From contig NZ_LNYK01000014.1 of assembly GCF_001467825.1 (NCBI RefSeq), positions 315,297 to 379,296 on the forward strand: 64,000 nucleotides of DNA. Reading direction: 5' to 3'. The DNA comes from Legionella londiniensis. GTDB taxonomy: Bacteria > Pseudomonadota > Gammaproteobacteria > Legionellales > Legionellaceae. The position numbers and the translations under genes were made by a program. The notes under the pieces were generated by a model, which was not told where the DNA came from, searched no databases, and saw only the letters and a list, made by a program, of their open reading frames with translations. How positions within the stretch are numbered: the stretch's first letter is position 1; each line of letters begins with the position of its first letter. Positions 1-9,782 of this stretch are shown here, one piece after another.

Positions 1-3000
1 GGCGCGTTGTTGCAGCTTCGACAATAATGGAGAAGATATCGCTTCACCGCCGCATAACACAGTAAAATTATTTTTAACTGCTAAATGGTCTGCAATCATC
101 GACCACATTGTAGGTGTGGCCTGCATATGCGATGGCTGAATATCATTAATATAATTCACCAAGTACACAGGATTTCTAGCAATATCCTGATGGCAGATGA
201 CCAATTCAATTCCTGCCAACAGTGGGCAATATAATTCCAGACCAAAGATGTCAAAACTGATGGTCGTAATACTTAAAAAGCGGTCGGATGCGCCAAACGA
301 TAATCGATTAACAAAATCCATGCATAGATTAGCTAGATTTTGATGAGTCACCATTACCCCTTTAGGGCGACCGGTACTGCCTGATGTGTATAAGATATAT
401 GCTAATCTTTCGGGTTCGATGACCACGGGATTTAAATCTTGATGAACTCCTGCTTCTAACAAATCAGGTACTGAAAGGCAGGGAACTTCTTGAAATGTAA
501 ATTGAGCTTTTTCAGTAATCACCATAGAGACATCAGAGTCTTCCAACATTAATTGCACGCGCTCGCTAGGGTAATCTGGGTCAATAGGCACATAGGTATT
601 TCCAGTTTTTAATGTGGCTAAGATCGCAAAAACCATATGCTCATTGCGATCCATTAAAATTCCGATACGGTGGCCGCTATCTTTTAGTTTTGACTGAATC
701 CCTCGAGCTAATAGATCTACCTGATTTAGCAAAGATTGATAGGAATACGCATTATCACCAACACGTAATGCAACATGTTCAGGTGTTAGAACTGCTTGTT
801 TCGCAATCTGATCTATCACTGACATGGAAGGTAACTGACATTTGGGACCATGTTCGAATTGACTAATGACCTGCCGCTCATACTCAGAAACAATAGGCAG
901 CTCTTCAAATACAGTGTCTGCATGTTCAATGACATAGGTCAGCAAACTCTCAAAGTTAGCTACTTGTCTTACAATACTTGTCTGTTCGAAAAGTTCTGTA
1001 GAGTAATCCAATTCAAGAGTTAGCAGCTCACCGTCCTCGCAGAAATTCCATACTAAATCAAACATCGAAGTATGGGTTTGCACCGACCGTCGTTTTGGTT
1101 GCGCTGGACCAAATAAGGGGATTTGACCTTCATCAGCATTTTGTAAAACCACCATAATTTGGAACAAAGGGTTTTTATTGATGGAGCGTTCAGTCTTTGA
1201 TGCCTCAACAATACTTTCAAACGGTAGATTTTGGTGCTCATACGCTTCGATGCAGGTTAAGCGTGTGAGTTTTAATATTTCAGCAAAAGTGTCACAATTA
1301 GAAAAGGACGTTCTTAATGGCAGTGTATTTACAAAAAAGCCAGTCATCTGTTCTAAATCAGAAACATCGCGTCCAGCTAATGCAGTACCTAATGTGATAT
1401 CTGTCTGACCAGAGTATTTTGCCATAAAGACATTCAACACGCTCACCAATAGCATAAATGGAGTCGCTAGATTCGACTGGGCTAATCGTCTTAATTTTTT
1501 AAGATTAACCTTAGTAAACGCATAATGATACCGATAACCAACCCCTTTTAGATAAGTGGGTCTTGCCTTATCGGCAGGAAAATCAAAGGATTGGGCGTGT
1601 TCTAACTTCTTGGCCCAATAACTAATGCTTTTATCTAATGATTTAGAGCTCAAATTTTCATGAATGACATAGGCTGCATCGATAATTTGAGGCGTTGGCT
1701 GAGGTTCAACTATAGGCTCATTTCGCAATAGTTTTTCATAGGTAGTTGCTAACTCAGAAATAATGATTCCTTCTGACCACGCATCTGTAATGATATTGTG
1801 CTTTAAGAAAAAGAATACATGCTTTTGTTCATCTAACTTAAATAAGGCAGCAAAAAAGGGTGGTTTATCTTTTAGAGAGAACCTGAGTTGGCAATACTGG
1901 CTTAAAGTTGCATCAATATTGCCATAATCAATTGAAATTAGAGGAATTTCATAAGAAAAATAAGCTAGAGCCTCTTGATAAGGTATTCCATTTTCTTGAT
2001 TAAATATCAATCTAAACGACTCATGCTTTTGAACGATGGCATCAAATGCTTGATTAAATAATCCGATATCAAGTGTTCCGTTTAATTCAATCGCAAATGG
2101 TAGATTATAGCTTGTATTATTGGGATTTAATTCATGCAAAAACCATAATCGCTTTTGTGAAGGCGTTAATGGGCCTTTTCGTTTAGAAGCCAGGGGAATG
2201 GTCAAATCATCGTTGGTTGTTGAGTGGGATTGAACCATTAAGGCTAGATCGTAAGCCGTTGGTTTTTCAAACACATCACGCGTTGAGCATTTTATTTTGA
2301 ATTGCTCATTAATTCGGGCAGCAATTTGCGCGGCGATTAATGAATGAACACCAATTTCAAATATATTTTGTTTGATTGAAATGGTGCGTTGCTGCAGAAG
2401 CGATTGGATAATCGCTAAAATCGTTTTCTCCTGAAAGGTACTTGGCTCTTCAAAATTTTGTCCCTCAAATACATCATATACCGGCTCAGGTAATTTCTTA
2501 CGATCTATCTTGCCATTGGCATTGATTGGAAATGCCTCTACGATCATAATGGATTGAGGCAGCACAGAAGCATGAAAATAATGTTTTAAATAATCCAGCA
2601 GATGTCTTTTCGTTGTTTGCATTTCAGCATTGAGGGTAACGTAAGCAATGAGGTGTTTATTCCCACCTTCACCGCCAGTTATCACCAGTGCTTGTCGTAC
2701 CTCTGGTGCTTTTTCTAAGACAATCTCAACTTCTCCAAGCTCAAGGCGAATCCCTCTAATTTTGACTTGATAATCCTTTCTACCGACAAACTCTAGTTCT
2801 CCATCAGCATTCCAAAAGGCTAAATCACCTGTTTTATATAATCGAGTGGGGGTTAAATCGCCTTTGAATTGGTGATATATGAAGCGTTCTTCAGTGAGTT
2901 CGGGATTATTAAAATATCCGCGAGACAGTCCATCCCCTGCGATATAAAGCTCACCTTTGATGCCCACAGGTTGCATGTTTAAATGATCATCAAGCACATA

Positions 3001-4557
3001 AGCTTCGTAATTCAACATGGGTTTGCCAATGCAGGTCGATTGTTTATTAGGGTTAAACTCCGACATGGTAGCACCGATGGTTGCTTCTGTAGGACCGTAA
3101 CCATTAAAAAGTCGAACGGTACTAGCCCAGAATTCCATGACATCCCGAGGACAAACATCTCCCATAACCACTAAAGTCTGCAATGAGTCAATGGATTCAC
3201 GAGGCATCAATGCCAGCACTGCGGGTGTTAATGTTGCGAAGGAAATCTGCTCATCTTTAATAAATTGGTGCAGTTCATCAGGTGATGTGTGAATTTCTTT
3301 AGGAGCAATGTATAAGGTGCCTCCATTGAGCAATGCGCCATAAATATCCCAGCCAGCAGCATCAAAACCCAGTGATGCGACATTTAGAATTCGGCTGGAT
3401 GCTGATAACTGGCATACTTCTGTTTCAGCACGAACGAGATTAACCACGTTTCCATGTTCAATCATCACGCCTTTAGGGGCGCCTGTGCTTCCTGATGTGT
3501 AGATAATGTATGCTAAATCTGATGCTTTGGGCTGCGTTTGTTTTATATTAAATTCATATGAATGTTCCGACTCAAGTAGCTCATCGATATAAATGATTTT
3601 TGTTAGTGCTGGATCCACGTTGAAATAATTTATCTCTGATGTAGTACTCAAGCAATATAAAGCATGAGTGTCTTTAACCATAGCTGCAACACGTTCACCA
3701 GGATAAGATGGGTCGATAGGTACATAACAATAGTTTGTTTTTAGAACGGCCAAGATGGTTGCAATCACAAGAGGAGAGCGGTCCATAGCGATAAGCACAG
3801 GACTATCTATGGGTAAATTTAATGAGCTTAAGTACAGCGAAATTCTCTCCGATAAACCATCAAGCTCTTTATAAGTCCATTGTTCGTCTTTAAATACAAT
3901 AGCGATGTTGTCTGGATATTGTAATCTTATTTGTTCAAATTGATCTATGATAGAGATTTTTGGCACTTCTAATCTAGACGGGTTAAAACTGCGAATCTCC
4001 CGTTGCTCATCTTCTGATAGAATATCAATAGTAGTGCAATCCGCTTCAACCAAGACTGCAAGGTGTTCCAACAAATACTGGAATCGAATATCATTGGAAT
4101 ATAAGTCGAGTTCGGTTCCTGACGAAGTTTTTTTTAAAAATAATAGAGCATCTGGCTTTTCAATCCGGTCTGTTGCCGTGCTTGTATTCACATGGATAAG
4201 AAATAAATTCGCTTCTTCAAAGTCTTCGAGTTTAGGTTGACCGACATCATAAGTGCCATCTAAATCCGCCCAACTCAAGGCATGTTTTGCTCGCATCAAA
4301 CAGGCGCTATCATTAAAGTAGCGTTGCATTAACGATGTTAACAAGCCATGCAAGTTGGCTTTAGATTCAAAAAGATATTTAGTATTTATATCTGCAACAG
4401 CAGCGGTATGTTGTTGAGAAGAGAGGCTTGATTCGCCTCTGGCCCAGTCAACAATCAGCTCAACAAGTGATTCTTGCAGGGAATGAATAATCTTCGCAGG
4501 CTCACATGTTTCCTTCGCAATTAGATGTCCGCACGTTAGTGCGTCACATTGCCGGGC
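1..4557 (-). CDS. Nonribosomal peptide synthetase, A-PCP-C-A, 3' end outside window
   Basis: Reading down the minus strand, the frame is open from the stop at 4560-4558 to base 1. It encodes an adenylation domain (core YIIYTSGSTGAPKGV near 3500; NGYGPTEAT; KTGDLAFW), a carrier domain with phosphopantetheine serine in IGVHSLIAA near 2350, a condensation domain (PLTPSQKRLWFLHEL near 2170; active-site region near 1790) and the start of a second adenylation domain (YILYTSGSTGRPKGV near 380; LCGGEA at the edge). The enzyme should activate and condense amino acids in the cytoplasm. In the condensation active site the motif reads HNIITDAWS, so the usual second, catalytic His of HHxxxDG is Asn. There is no plausible start codon in this frame for about 70 codons. 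The N-terminus is therefore probably encoded in another frame, at 4536-4865, making the gene frameshifted. NRPS identity is certain; substrate is not assigned. Confidence 0.93.
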
Positions 4558-4865
4558 CTATGAATGGTCCAGTGCGCTAAAGATCCTGCTGCTATTGGTA
4601 AACTAAAATCACCAGCACTCAGCGAAGGGGTGATAACATATGAGTTATGACTTAAAACATCATTTGAAAACGAGCTTGAGATGATAAAATCATAGGATCT
4701 GCTATGGATTTTATTCACGCAATCGATAAGCTCATTGTCGCAAAAATTAATAATCTCTTCTGATTGAGTACAAACGGTAACTCTGTGGCCTAATGCATTG
4801 ACTTCAAATAGGATAGGAGTAAATATTGGATCATTTGTCTGGATTAAGATATTAAAATTTTGCAT
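4536..4865 (-). pseudogene. Frameshifted N-terminus of the NRPS, formyltransferase-like
   Basis: A 109-codon open frame starts at ATG 4865 with a GGGA ribosome site and stops at 4536, just inside the NRPS frame, which opens at 4557. The two frames overlap by about 20 bases and differ by one base, the signature of a single indel. The protein has a Rossmann-like start (NILIQTNDPIFTPILFEV) and DFIISSSF followed by AAGSLAHWTI, which resembles the N-terminal formyltransferase fold that initiates some NRPSs. The expected HDGPLP-type motif is not intact. No slippery heptamer is visible in the overlap, so programmed frameshifting is unlikely; a mutation or a sequencing error fits better. The formyltransferase comparison is inference. 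Confidence 0.6.
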
Positions 4866-4927
4866 TGTACATCCCTACAAAAAGAGAATATTTATAAAAC
4901 TGTATCCTGCCTGTCCTACGTATGAAC

Positions 4928-4953
4928 CCCTTCTCCTGCTGGCGGGAGAAGGG
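4928..4953. repeat. Perfect 9-bp inverted repeat between NRPS and N-oxygenase genes
   Basis: CCCTTCTCC and GGAGAAGGG pair around an 8-base centre. The repeat sits 5 bases past the stop of the N-oxygenase gene and upstream of the NRPS start. It has no T-tract, so it is more likely a repeated palindromic element or an RNA-stabilising hairpin than a classic terminator. Confidence 0.6.
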
Positions 4954-4958
4954 ATTCT

Positions 4959-5924
4959 TTAAACCATCAAAAATGGCTTAAAGGCCTCTTGAACACACGG
5001 AGTTTCAAAAACCTGAGTGCGTTTTAAAAGATTTATCATTTGCTTGGCAACGATATTTTCTTGATTGATGAAATGGTCTGACCATCCGTCATGCGTATCA
5101 TTAAGTATGATTTGAATCTGATCGGGAGCGATATTGAGTAAGTTCAGAATTTGTTCATCGTAGGCTCGTTGAAATGATGGATTAAAATACTGATGAATTA
5201 ATTTGGGCAAAAACGGGCCTATGATTTCTTTTTGTTCAATAGGCAACGCTTCCCAGAAAACGGCCAGCAGATGTTCAAAATAGCGCGCATGCCTACCTTC
5301 ATCTTGAGCATGGTCTTGCATGACGTAGTAGAATGTTCGCGACATGTTTTTTGCTTTCGATACAGCAATCAAATCATTCGTTAGCGCATGTTCTGCAATA
5401 CAGGTAGCTATTAATTCAAAATTATCGATGCATTCTGTAGGAAGTTCGGCTTTTATGTTTTTAATCGCATGAGATAACGCAGTTTCTTTTGGCAATTCAA
5501 AAGCCGATATGGACGTTTTTTCTTCTACCTGGTGCAAAAAATCCAGTGCGACATAGGCGTGATAACTTTCATCAATGATTACCGACAAGGCATCGTGTCT
5601 TATGTCTCTTGAGAACTCGATAAAATAATCATTTTTGGTAATTTTATAGGCTGTTTGATTAATGATATCTTTTTCGATGTTAGCGATGTCATTGAGATAT
5701 TTATAAAGTGAATGAATTAAAATCGTTTTTTTCACTTCTGCGCCCATCTTTTCAATAAGAGGATGAACACATAACGTTTGTTGTTCTGGTGGAAAATAAA
5801 ACTCGGGGTTTTCCTCATCTGTTAATAAGCGTCTGGGCTTCGAACGTACAGATGCTGTTCTTTCCCATTGGGGCTGATTTGATTGATAAGATTGAATTTT
5901 TTGGTTCCATGCTGGCTGGCTCAT
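4959..5924 (-). CDS. AurF-family di-iron N-oxygenase
   Basis: About 321 residues, close to the usual length of p-aminobenzoate N-oxygenases. All seven di-iron ligands of AurF can be placed: E84, E119, H122 (DESYHA), E178 (AEHAL), H205, E209 and H212 (DHAQDEGRHAR). Their spacings are 35, 3, 56, 27, 4 and 3, against 35, 3, 57, 27, 4 and 3 in AurF. Family members oxidise amines to hydroxylamine, nitroso or nitro groups, often in natural-product pathways. The start chosen is ATG 5924, with AGGA eight bases upstream; a longer frame reaching 6098 lacks a ribosome site and its extra N-terminus looks untranslated. It lies just upstream of the NRPS on the same strand, so the two probably form one pathway. 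An AurF homologue next to an NRPS recalls the mgo/ham diazeniumdiolate clusters, but the rest of such a cluster is not in this window. Confidence 0.88.
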   Translation of the reverse strand: MSQPAWNQKIQSYQSNQPQWERTASVRSKPRRLLTDEENPEFYFPPEQQTLCVHPLIEKMGAEVKKTILIHSLYKYLNDIANIEKDIINQTAYKITKNDYFIEFSRDIRHDALSVIIDESYHAYVALDFLHQVEEKTSISAFELPKETALSHAIKNIKAELPTECIDNFELIATCIAEHALTNDLIAVSKAKNMSRTFYYVMQDHAQDEGRHARYFEHLLAVFWEALPIEQKEIIGPFLPKLIHQYFNPSFQRAYDEQILNLLNIAPDQIQIILNDTHDGWSDHFINQENIVAKQMINLLKRTQVFETPCVQEAFKPFLMV

Positions 5925-6263
5925 AAACATCATCCTAGTAAGTAAAATCCATTTTAGGTTTTGTTGGTGATCTTCTATTTTACATGGTAATAAGAAAAAA
6001 AGCAGCGTGTACAATAAGAAGGATTTCTTGTCCATTGACTCAAATAGTTTGATGTAGGTTATGCTCTTATAGATGCCATTCTTGACAGACTCCCGCATAA
6101 GCCATCCGTCTGGAGCTTAGCGGTGAATCATTGAGAAAGAGAAAAAGTTCTTTACAGACTTCTCCCTGCCTTAAAGATAATCTTCCGTGTGAATCGATGG
6201 GGTGATTAAATACCCCGGAATCACTGATCAAATCGCTGGCTCGATACACAATTATTTATAGGG
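5925..6263. other. Intergenic region with one doubtful 60-codon frame
   Basis: This stretch lies between the end of the 988-residue effector candidate and the N-oxygenase start. A minus-strand frame at 6067-6249 could encode 60 residues, but it matches no family I recognise and has no clear ribosome site. A possible remnant of an older gene; nothing else is visible. Confidence 0.4.
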
Positions 6264-9230
6264 TCAAACATTCTTTGAATTCGATGGCTTGCTTTCTTGG
6301 CATTCATCTTTATATTCTTCTATAAGTTTTTTGTGTAAATTCCTTAATCTATTTTGGCTGTTTGTACCAGAGAAAAATACAGCCTGTCCCGTTTTTTTAT
6401 AGTTAATATAGTGCGCAACTCCAAAAGTTAATGCGGCAATGAAATTCACAGCAGCTTTTAAAATGTATCGCATAGCTTTTGAGCCAGTACTTCTGTCTTT
6501 TCCCAGGACATCCTTACAATAGACATCTTTTGCCTGGTTTAGTTCATCAATTAATTTATTTTTATCACCGGCAAGCTTTGATGCTTCATCATGAAAATTC
6601 TCTAGTGCCTTAAAAGAAGTCGCGAAATATTTTTTTGAAAAATATTTCGCCTTTTGGTATTTATCTGGGGCATTATCCAGACTTAAAAATATTTCTTCAA
6701 CTGCATTATGCATTTTGACAATACTGGCACAGAATTTTTTATTATTTGCCATCATTTTTGCTTGCTTATCAGTGAGAGAATCATTGGCCAGATTAAGTAT
6801 GGCTACAATTGCATCATTCGACAAATCTTCATGATTTTCCAAAATTATCTTACTTACAACAGCATTAGAAGATAAAATTTTTAAGTGTCTATCTTCTAAT
6901 TCAATGTTTTTATTGTAAAGAATTTGCGTCAATGTAAAAAAATATTTCGGGTTTTTCACGTCATATTTCTGGATTATCCTTTGTCTTAACTCAAAATAAT
7001 TTTTAGTAATTTTATTGTAATATTGTCTTCCCTTTAAAGAATCACAGTGTTCCATTAAATTACCAAGAGCAAACATTAAGGGTATTGATTTTGATGGATT
7101 GACCACCTTCACGATGTTTATGATATTATTTGCTAACGCTGCGGCAATAATTTGTTCTGAAATCGATAATTTTTCACTTTTTTTAGTATTTTGAACAAGC
7201 AATTCCAAAGCATGATTTGGTTTAAAATAATGAGCCAGATAAATTTGTGCTGTTTGAATCAAACAATCTATATCATCTGACGCATCAGGACTTAATCGGA
7301 ATTGATCAGCAACCCTTGCTTTAACTGTCCCAAAATGGCCAAAGCTATCTCTTGCTTCAATGATGCCTTTTGAAGCTTCTTTAAGTTCCTTATGAGAAGA
7401 CGTGACAAAATACAGCTCTTCAAGATTGGATAACATGTCCTCATGCTTAACAATTTTGCTGGATGCCAAGGATGCCTGGATAAGTATATTTCTTAATAAG
7501 GCTCCATTTGTGAAGTGCTGTTGTTTTATTTCCTCAAGCACCTTACCGCATGAGGTACTGATATATGCGCCAATCCGTAAATCTAAATGTTTTGAATAAT
7601 CTTCTTTGGCGTTTGATTGCATTTCATCAATTATCTCACTGCCAAATTGTTCTTTTGAACATAAGGCAAACATCCGTCCATATTGCGCCTGATCAGCATG
7701 AATCATGCCAAATTTTTGGTGGCTTTCGTGAATAATTATGGATAACTTTCCTTGATAAATTAACTCTTTAACTTCTTCGTCTAAAGCAAGATTTTTATAT
7801 AGGGTGGTTGTGGCATCAATAATTAATGTTGTTGGTTTAGTCCTTTTCTTATCAATAACATTGCGCTTAATAAACTGATTAATATCTACCCCAGGCGTTA
7901 AGCCTTCTGGATTGACAATAGGACCTCCAGATAGCACAAAAATATCTGCATCAGATTTATTGGTCGTTTTCGTAATATAATCAAACTCAAAATAACTCGG
8001 TTTTAATACTTTTACAGGTGGAGGATTACCTGAGGTTTTCGTCATTTTCAAGGCTAGTTTCATTGCTAGCGCATACGCATTGGTTCCTGACATGGTAGGG
8101 CACGCAATAAACGAAGTTTTATCTAGTTTTTTTGGGTCTAACCCTGATGATTGAAGCATTGTATCCTGGGATTCTTCTAAAAAAGCATCAAATCCCTGAT
8201 TTAAACCCTCTTTATTATTCTGCTCTAGCAAAGATAAACTGACTTCATGGAGTATCGCATAAACAGCAAATGCGAATTTAGGATAATCATACTCGTAAAA
8301 AGTATTTGCCATATCAACCATGCAACTAATACGTTGCACCGCTGCAGGTTTTAAGTTTTTTGGCATTTTTTTTAAAATCTTTACTAAACTTTTGGCAATT
8401 TTTTGCGTAGGATAGCGTTTGTTTTCTGCTATTCGAGATAATTTATGGATTATGTTGCTTTTAAATAATTCTTCTGTAGTTTTAGGGAGATTTTCATCTA
8501 ATTTAGTCGTTTTTATGGGTGATATATTATCTTTATTCTTTTTAATATTAACTGCAATTTCCCAGGGAGAAGCAATTAAACCAGAGGCTCTCAATATGCG
8601 GACAATATGATTTTTGTTTGGATTATTTCTTGGAATGGCAATAATCCCAATTGCATGTTCATTATCCTTAATTAATTTTGGTTCCTTTGTCATTCCTGAT
8701 TTAGGGAAAAAATTCTTTGCTATTTCCTCAACCGGTGTATTCTTTAGTAGAGTGACTGGAATTAAAATATTTTCATCTTTTTGTAATTGAGAAATCTTGA
8801 ATTCTGACAAAAGTTTTTCTAACAATGCGCCAGAAAGATTGTCATCTCGATGATAAAATGCTTTTTTATGGATATATGGATTTTGAATTCTTTGTTCTGA
8901 TGCTCCTTGTAATTCAGCAACATGCCTTCCAAACATGATACTGGAGAGAAGGCGTTGCTCATCCTGTGGCTCAATTAGAGAAAGATAGGTTTCGTACGGA
9001 CTTTTGACAAATGCTTGCTTGATTTTTCTTTTTCGCCAAAGACGTTGAATAGCAGTCGCTGCGCGGTTTTTTTTAAAACTCTCCTGCCCTATTGTGAGTT
9101 TATCCTTGCTTCCGAGGTTATTGCGTTCTTTTTGCTCCCTGATTTTTTCTTCTTTTATTAATTCGGCTAGTTTTTTTTCAATAAAGCCATTTAAATCATG
9201 AAGAGCAGAGCTGTTTTTGATTAATTTCAT
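6264..9230 (-). CDS. 988-aa effector candidate with IQ motif and PLP-enzyme-like core
   Basis: A large, Lys-rich, soluble protein without signal peptide or membrane anchors. Residues 61-74 (IQRLWRKRKIKQAF) fit the calmodulin-binding IQ consensus except that the central Gly is Lys. The middle third shows a possible fold-type I PLP-enzyme pattern: SGTNAYA near 378, IIDATTT with D472, and HESHQKFG with K506 as candidate Schiff-base lysine. This assignment is tentative. The C-terminus holds a hydrophobic segment (AVNFIAALTFGVAHYI) and ends in a Glu-rich tail (KKLIEEYKDEC), like the E-block of Dot/Icm substrates. Upstream is a tandem PmrA-type box. Calmodulin dependence is known for the Legionella effector SidJ; this protein is not recognisably SidJ. 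An effector role is inferred; the enzymatic function is unknown. Confidence 0.7.
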   Translation of the reverse strand: MKLIKNSSALHDLNGFIEKKLAELIKEEKIREQKERNNLGSKDKLTIGQESFKKNRAATAIQRLWRKRKIKQAFVKSPYETYLSLIEPQDEQRLLSSIMFGRHVAELQGASEQRIQNPYIHKKAFYHRDDNLSGALLEKLLSEFKISQLQKDENILIPVTLLKNTPVEEIAKNFFPKSGMTKEPKLIKDNEHAIGIIAIPRNNPNKNHIVRILRASGLIASPWEIAVNIKKNKDNISPIKTTKLDENLPKTTEELFKSNIIHKLSRIAENKRYPTQKIAKSLVKILKKMPKNLKPAAVQRISCMVDMANTFYEYDYPKFAFAVYAILHEVSLSLLEQNNKEGLNQGFDAFLEESQDTMLQSSGLDPKKLDKTSFIACPTMSGTNAYALAMKLALKMTKTSGNPPPVKVLKPSYFEFDYITKTTNKSDADIFVLSGGPIVNPEGLTPGVDINQFIKRNVIDKKRTKPTTLIIDATTTLYKNLALDEEVKELIYQGKLSIIIHESHQKFGMIHADQAQYGRMFALCSKEQFGSEIIDEMQSNAKEDYSKHLDLRIGAYISTSCGKVLEEIKQQHFTNGALLRNILIQASLASSKIVKHEDMLSNLEELYFVTSSHKELKEASKGIIEARDSFGHFGTVKARVADQFRLSPDASDDIDCLIQTAQIYLAHYFKPNHALELLVQNTKKSEKLSISEQIIAAALANNIINIVKVVNPSKSIPLMFALGNLMEHCDSLKGRQYYNKITKNYFELRQRIIQKYDVKNPKYFFTLTQILYNKNIELEDRHLKILSSNAVVSKIILENHEDLSNDAIVAILNLANDSLTDKQAKMMANNKKFCASIVKMHNAVEEIFLSLDNAPDKYQKAKYFSKKYFATSFKALENFHDEASKLAGDKNKLIDELNQAKDVYCKDVLGKDRSTGSKAMRYILKAAVNFIAALTFGVAHYINYKKTGQAVFFSGTNSQNRLRNLHKKLIEEYKDECQESKPSNSKNV

Positions 9231-9257
9231 GGCTTAAGCAAAATAATCTGTATATTT

Positions 9258-9293
9258 TTTATATTACTAGATTATTATTAAGCAAATATTAAC
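9258..9293 (-). promoter_or_regulatory. PmrA-type tandem box and -10 upstream of the IQ-motif gene
   Basis: On the minus strand, GTTAATATT (9293-9285) and CTTAATAAT (9282-9274) lie two bases apart, and TATAAA follows at 9263-9258. The L. pneumophila PmrA response-regulator motif, found before many Dot/Icm effector genes, is cTTAATatT. The placement in the -35 region about ten bases before the -10 fits. No protein binding is shown. Confidence 0.45.
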
Positions 9294-9317
9294 TTACTAA
9301 GCACCTTTGGAAGCACC

Positions 9318-9617
9318 TTGATTGAATTTGAAGGTGAGTTTCCCAAAGAACCAGCAGTAAAATATCCTAGATGCATTGACGGAAAAAATACTTGTCCGCC
9401 TGAAGATATAGGCGGCATACCTGGTTATGAAAACTTGAAGGCAATTGTAGCGAATCCCAATCACCCAGAGTACGAATCAACCCTTAAGTGGCTAGGGCTT
9501 GCTCATTTTGACCCATTTGCGTTTGCCCCGAAATCAAGCAGATTTGACAGCCCCCCGAATGTGCTTAAGTATGGCGCAGCGGACATAATAAATTTAAATC
9601 ATTACCCGACAGACTGA
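9318..9617 (+). pseudogene. pRiA4b ORF-3-like protein, C-terminal fragment
   Basis: The frame encodes the conserved C-terminal half of the plasmid pRiA4b ORF-3 family (mobile-element-associated): YPRCIDGKNTCPPEDIGG, then PGYENL, then EYESTLKWLG and FDPFAF. The family is normally about 180-200 residues. Here only about 99 remain, starting at a TTG without a ribosome site, so the N-terminal half is missing. It lies between two effector-like genes and just before an inverted repeat, which suggests a decayed insertion. Confidence 0.8.
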
Positions 9618-9620
9618 ATT

Positions 9621-9663
9621 TGACCTGACAGACACTTCTGAAAAACCGGCAACTGTCAGATCA
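9621..9663. repeat. Inverted repeat after the mobile-element fragment
   Basis: TGACCTGACAG and CTGTCAGATCA are inverted with one mismatch in 11, around a 21-base centre. The position directly behind the pRiA4b ORF-3-like fragment suggests an insertion-element end or a transcription terminator remnant. No transposase is present. Confidence 0.4.
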
Positions 9664-9782
9664 AGTTTGAACCACTGCAATTATTCTATTAATTCGCTAT
9701 TCCCAAACAGCGAACAAGTGATTAACTACAAACCAGTCATCCTGGCTAACAAGACCAAGTCCTTTTTTGGATTAAAGATTTC

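Noticed and set aside
4538-4557. Programmed -1 frameshift in the NRPS
   Set aside because: No X-XXY-YYZ slippery heptamer in the overlap; an indel is simpler.
6067-6249. Minus-strand 60-codon frame upstream of the N-oxygenase
   Set aside because: No ribosome site, no recognised domain, and overlaps the untranslated upstream part of the N-oxygenase frame.
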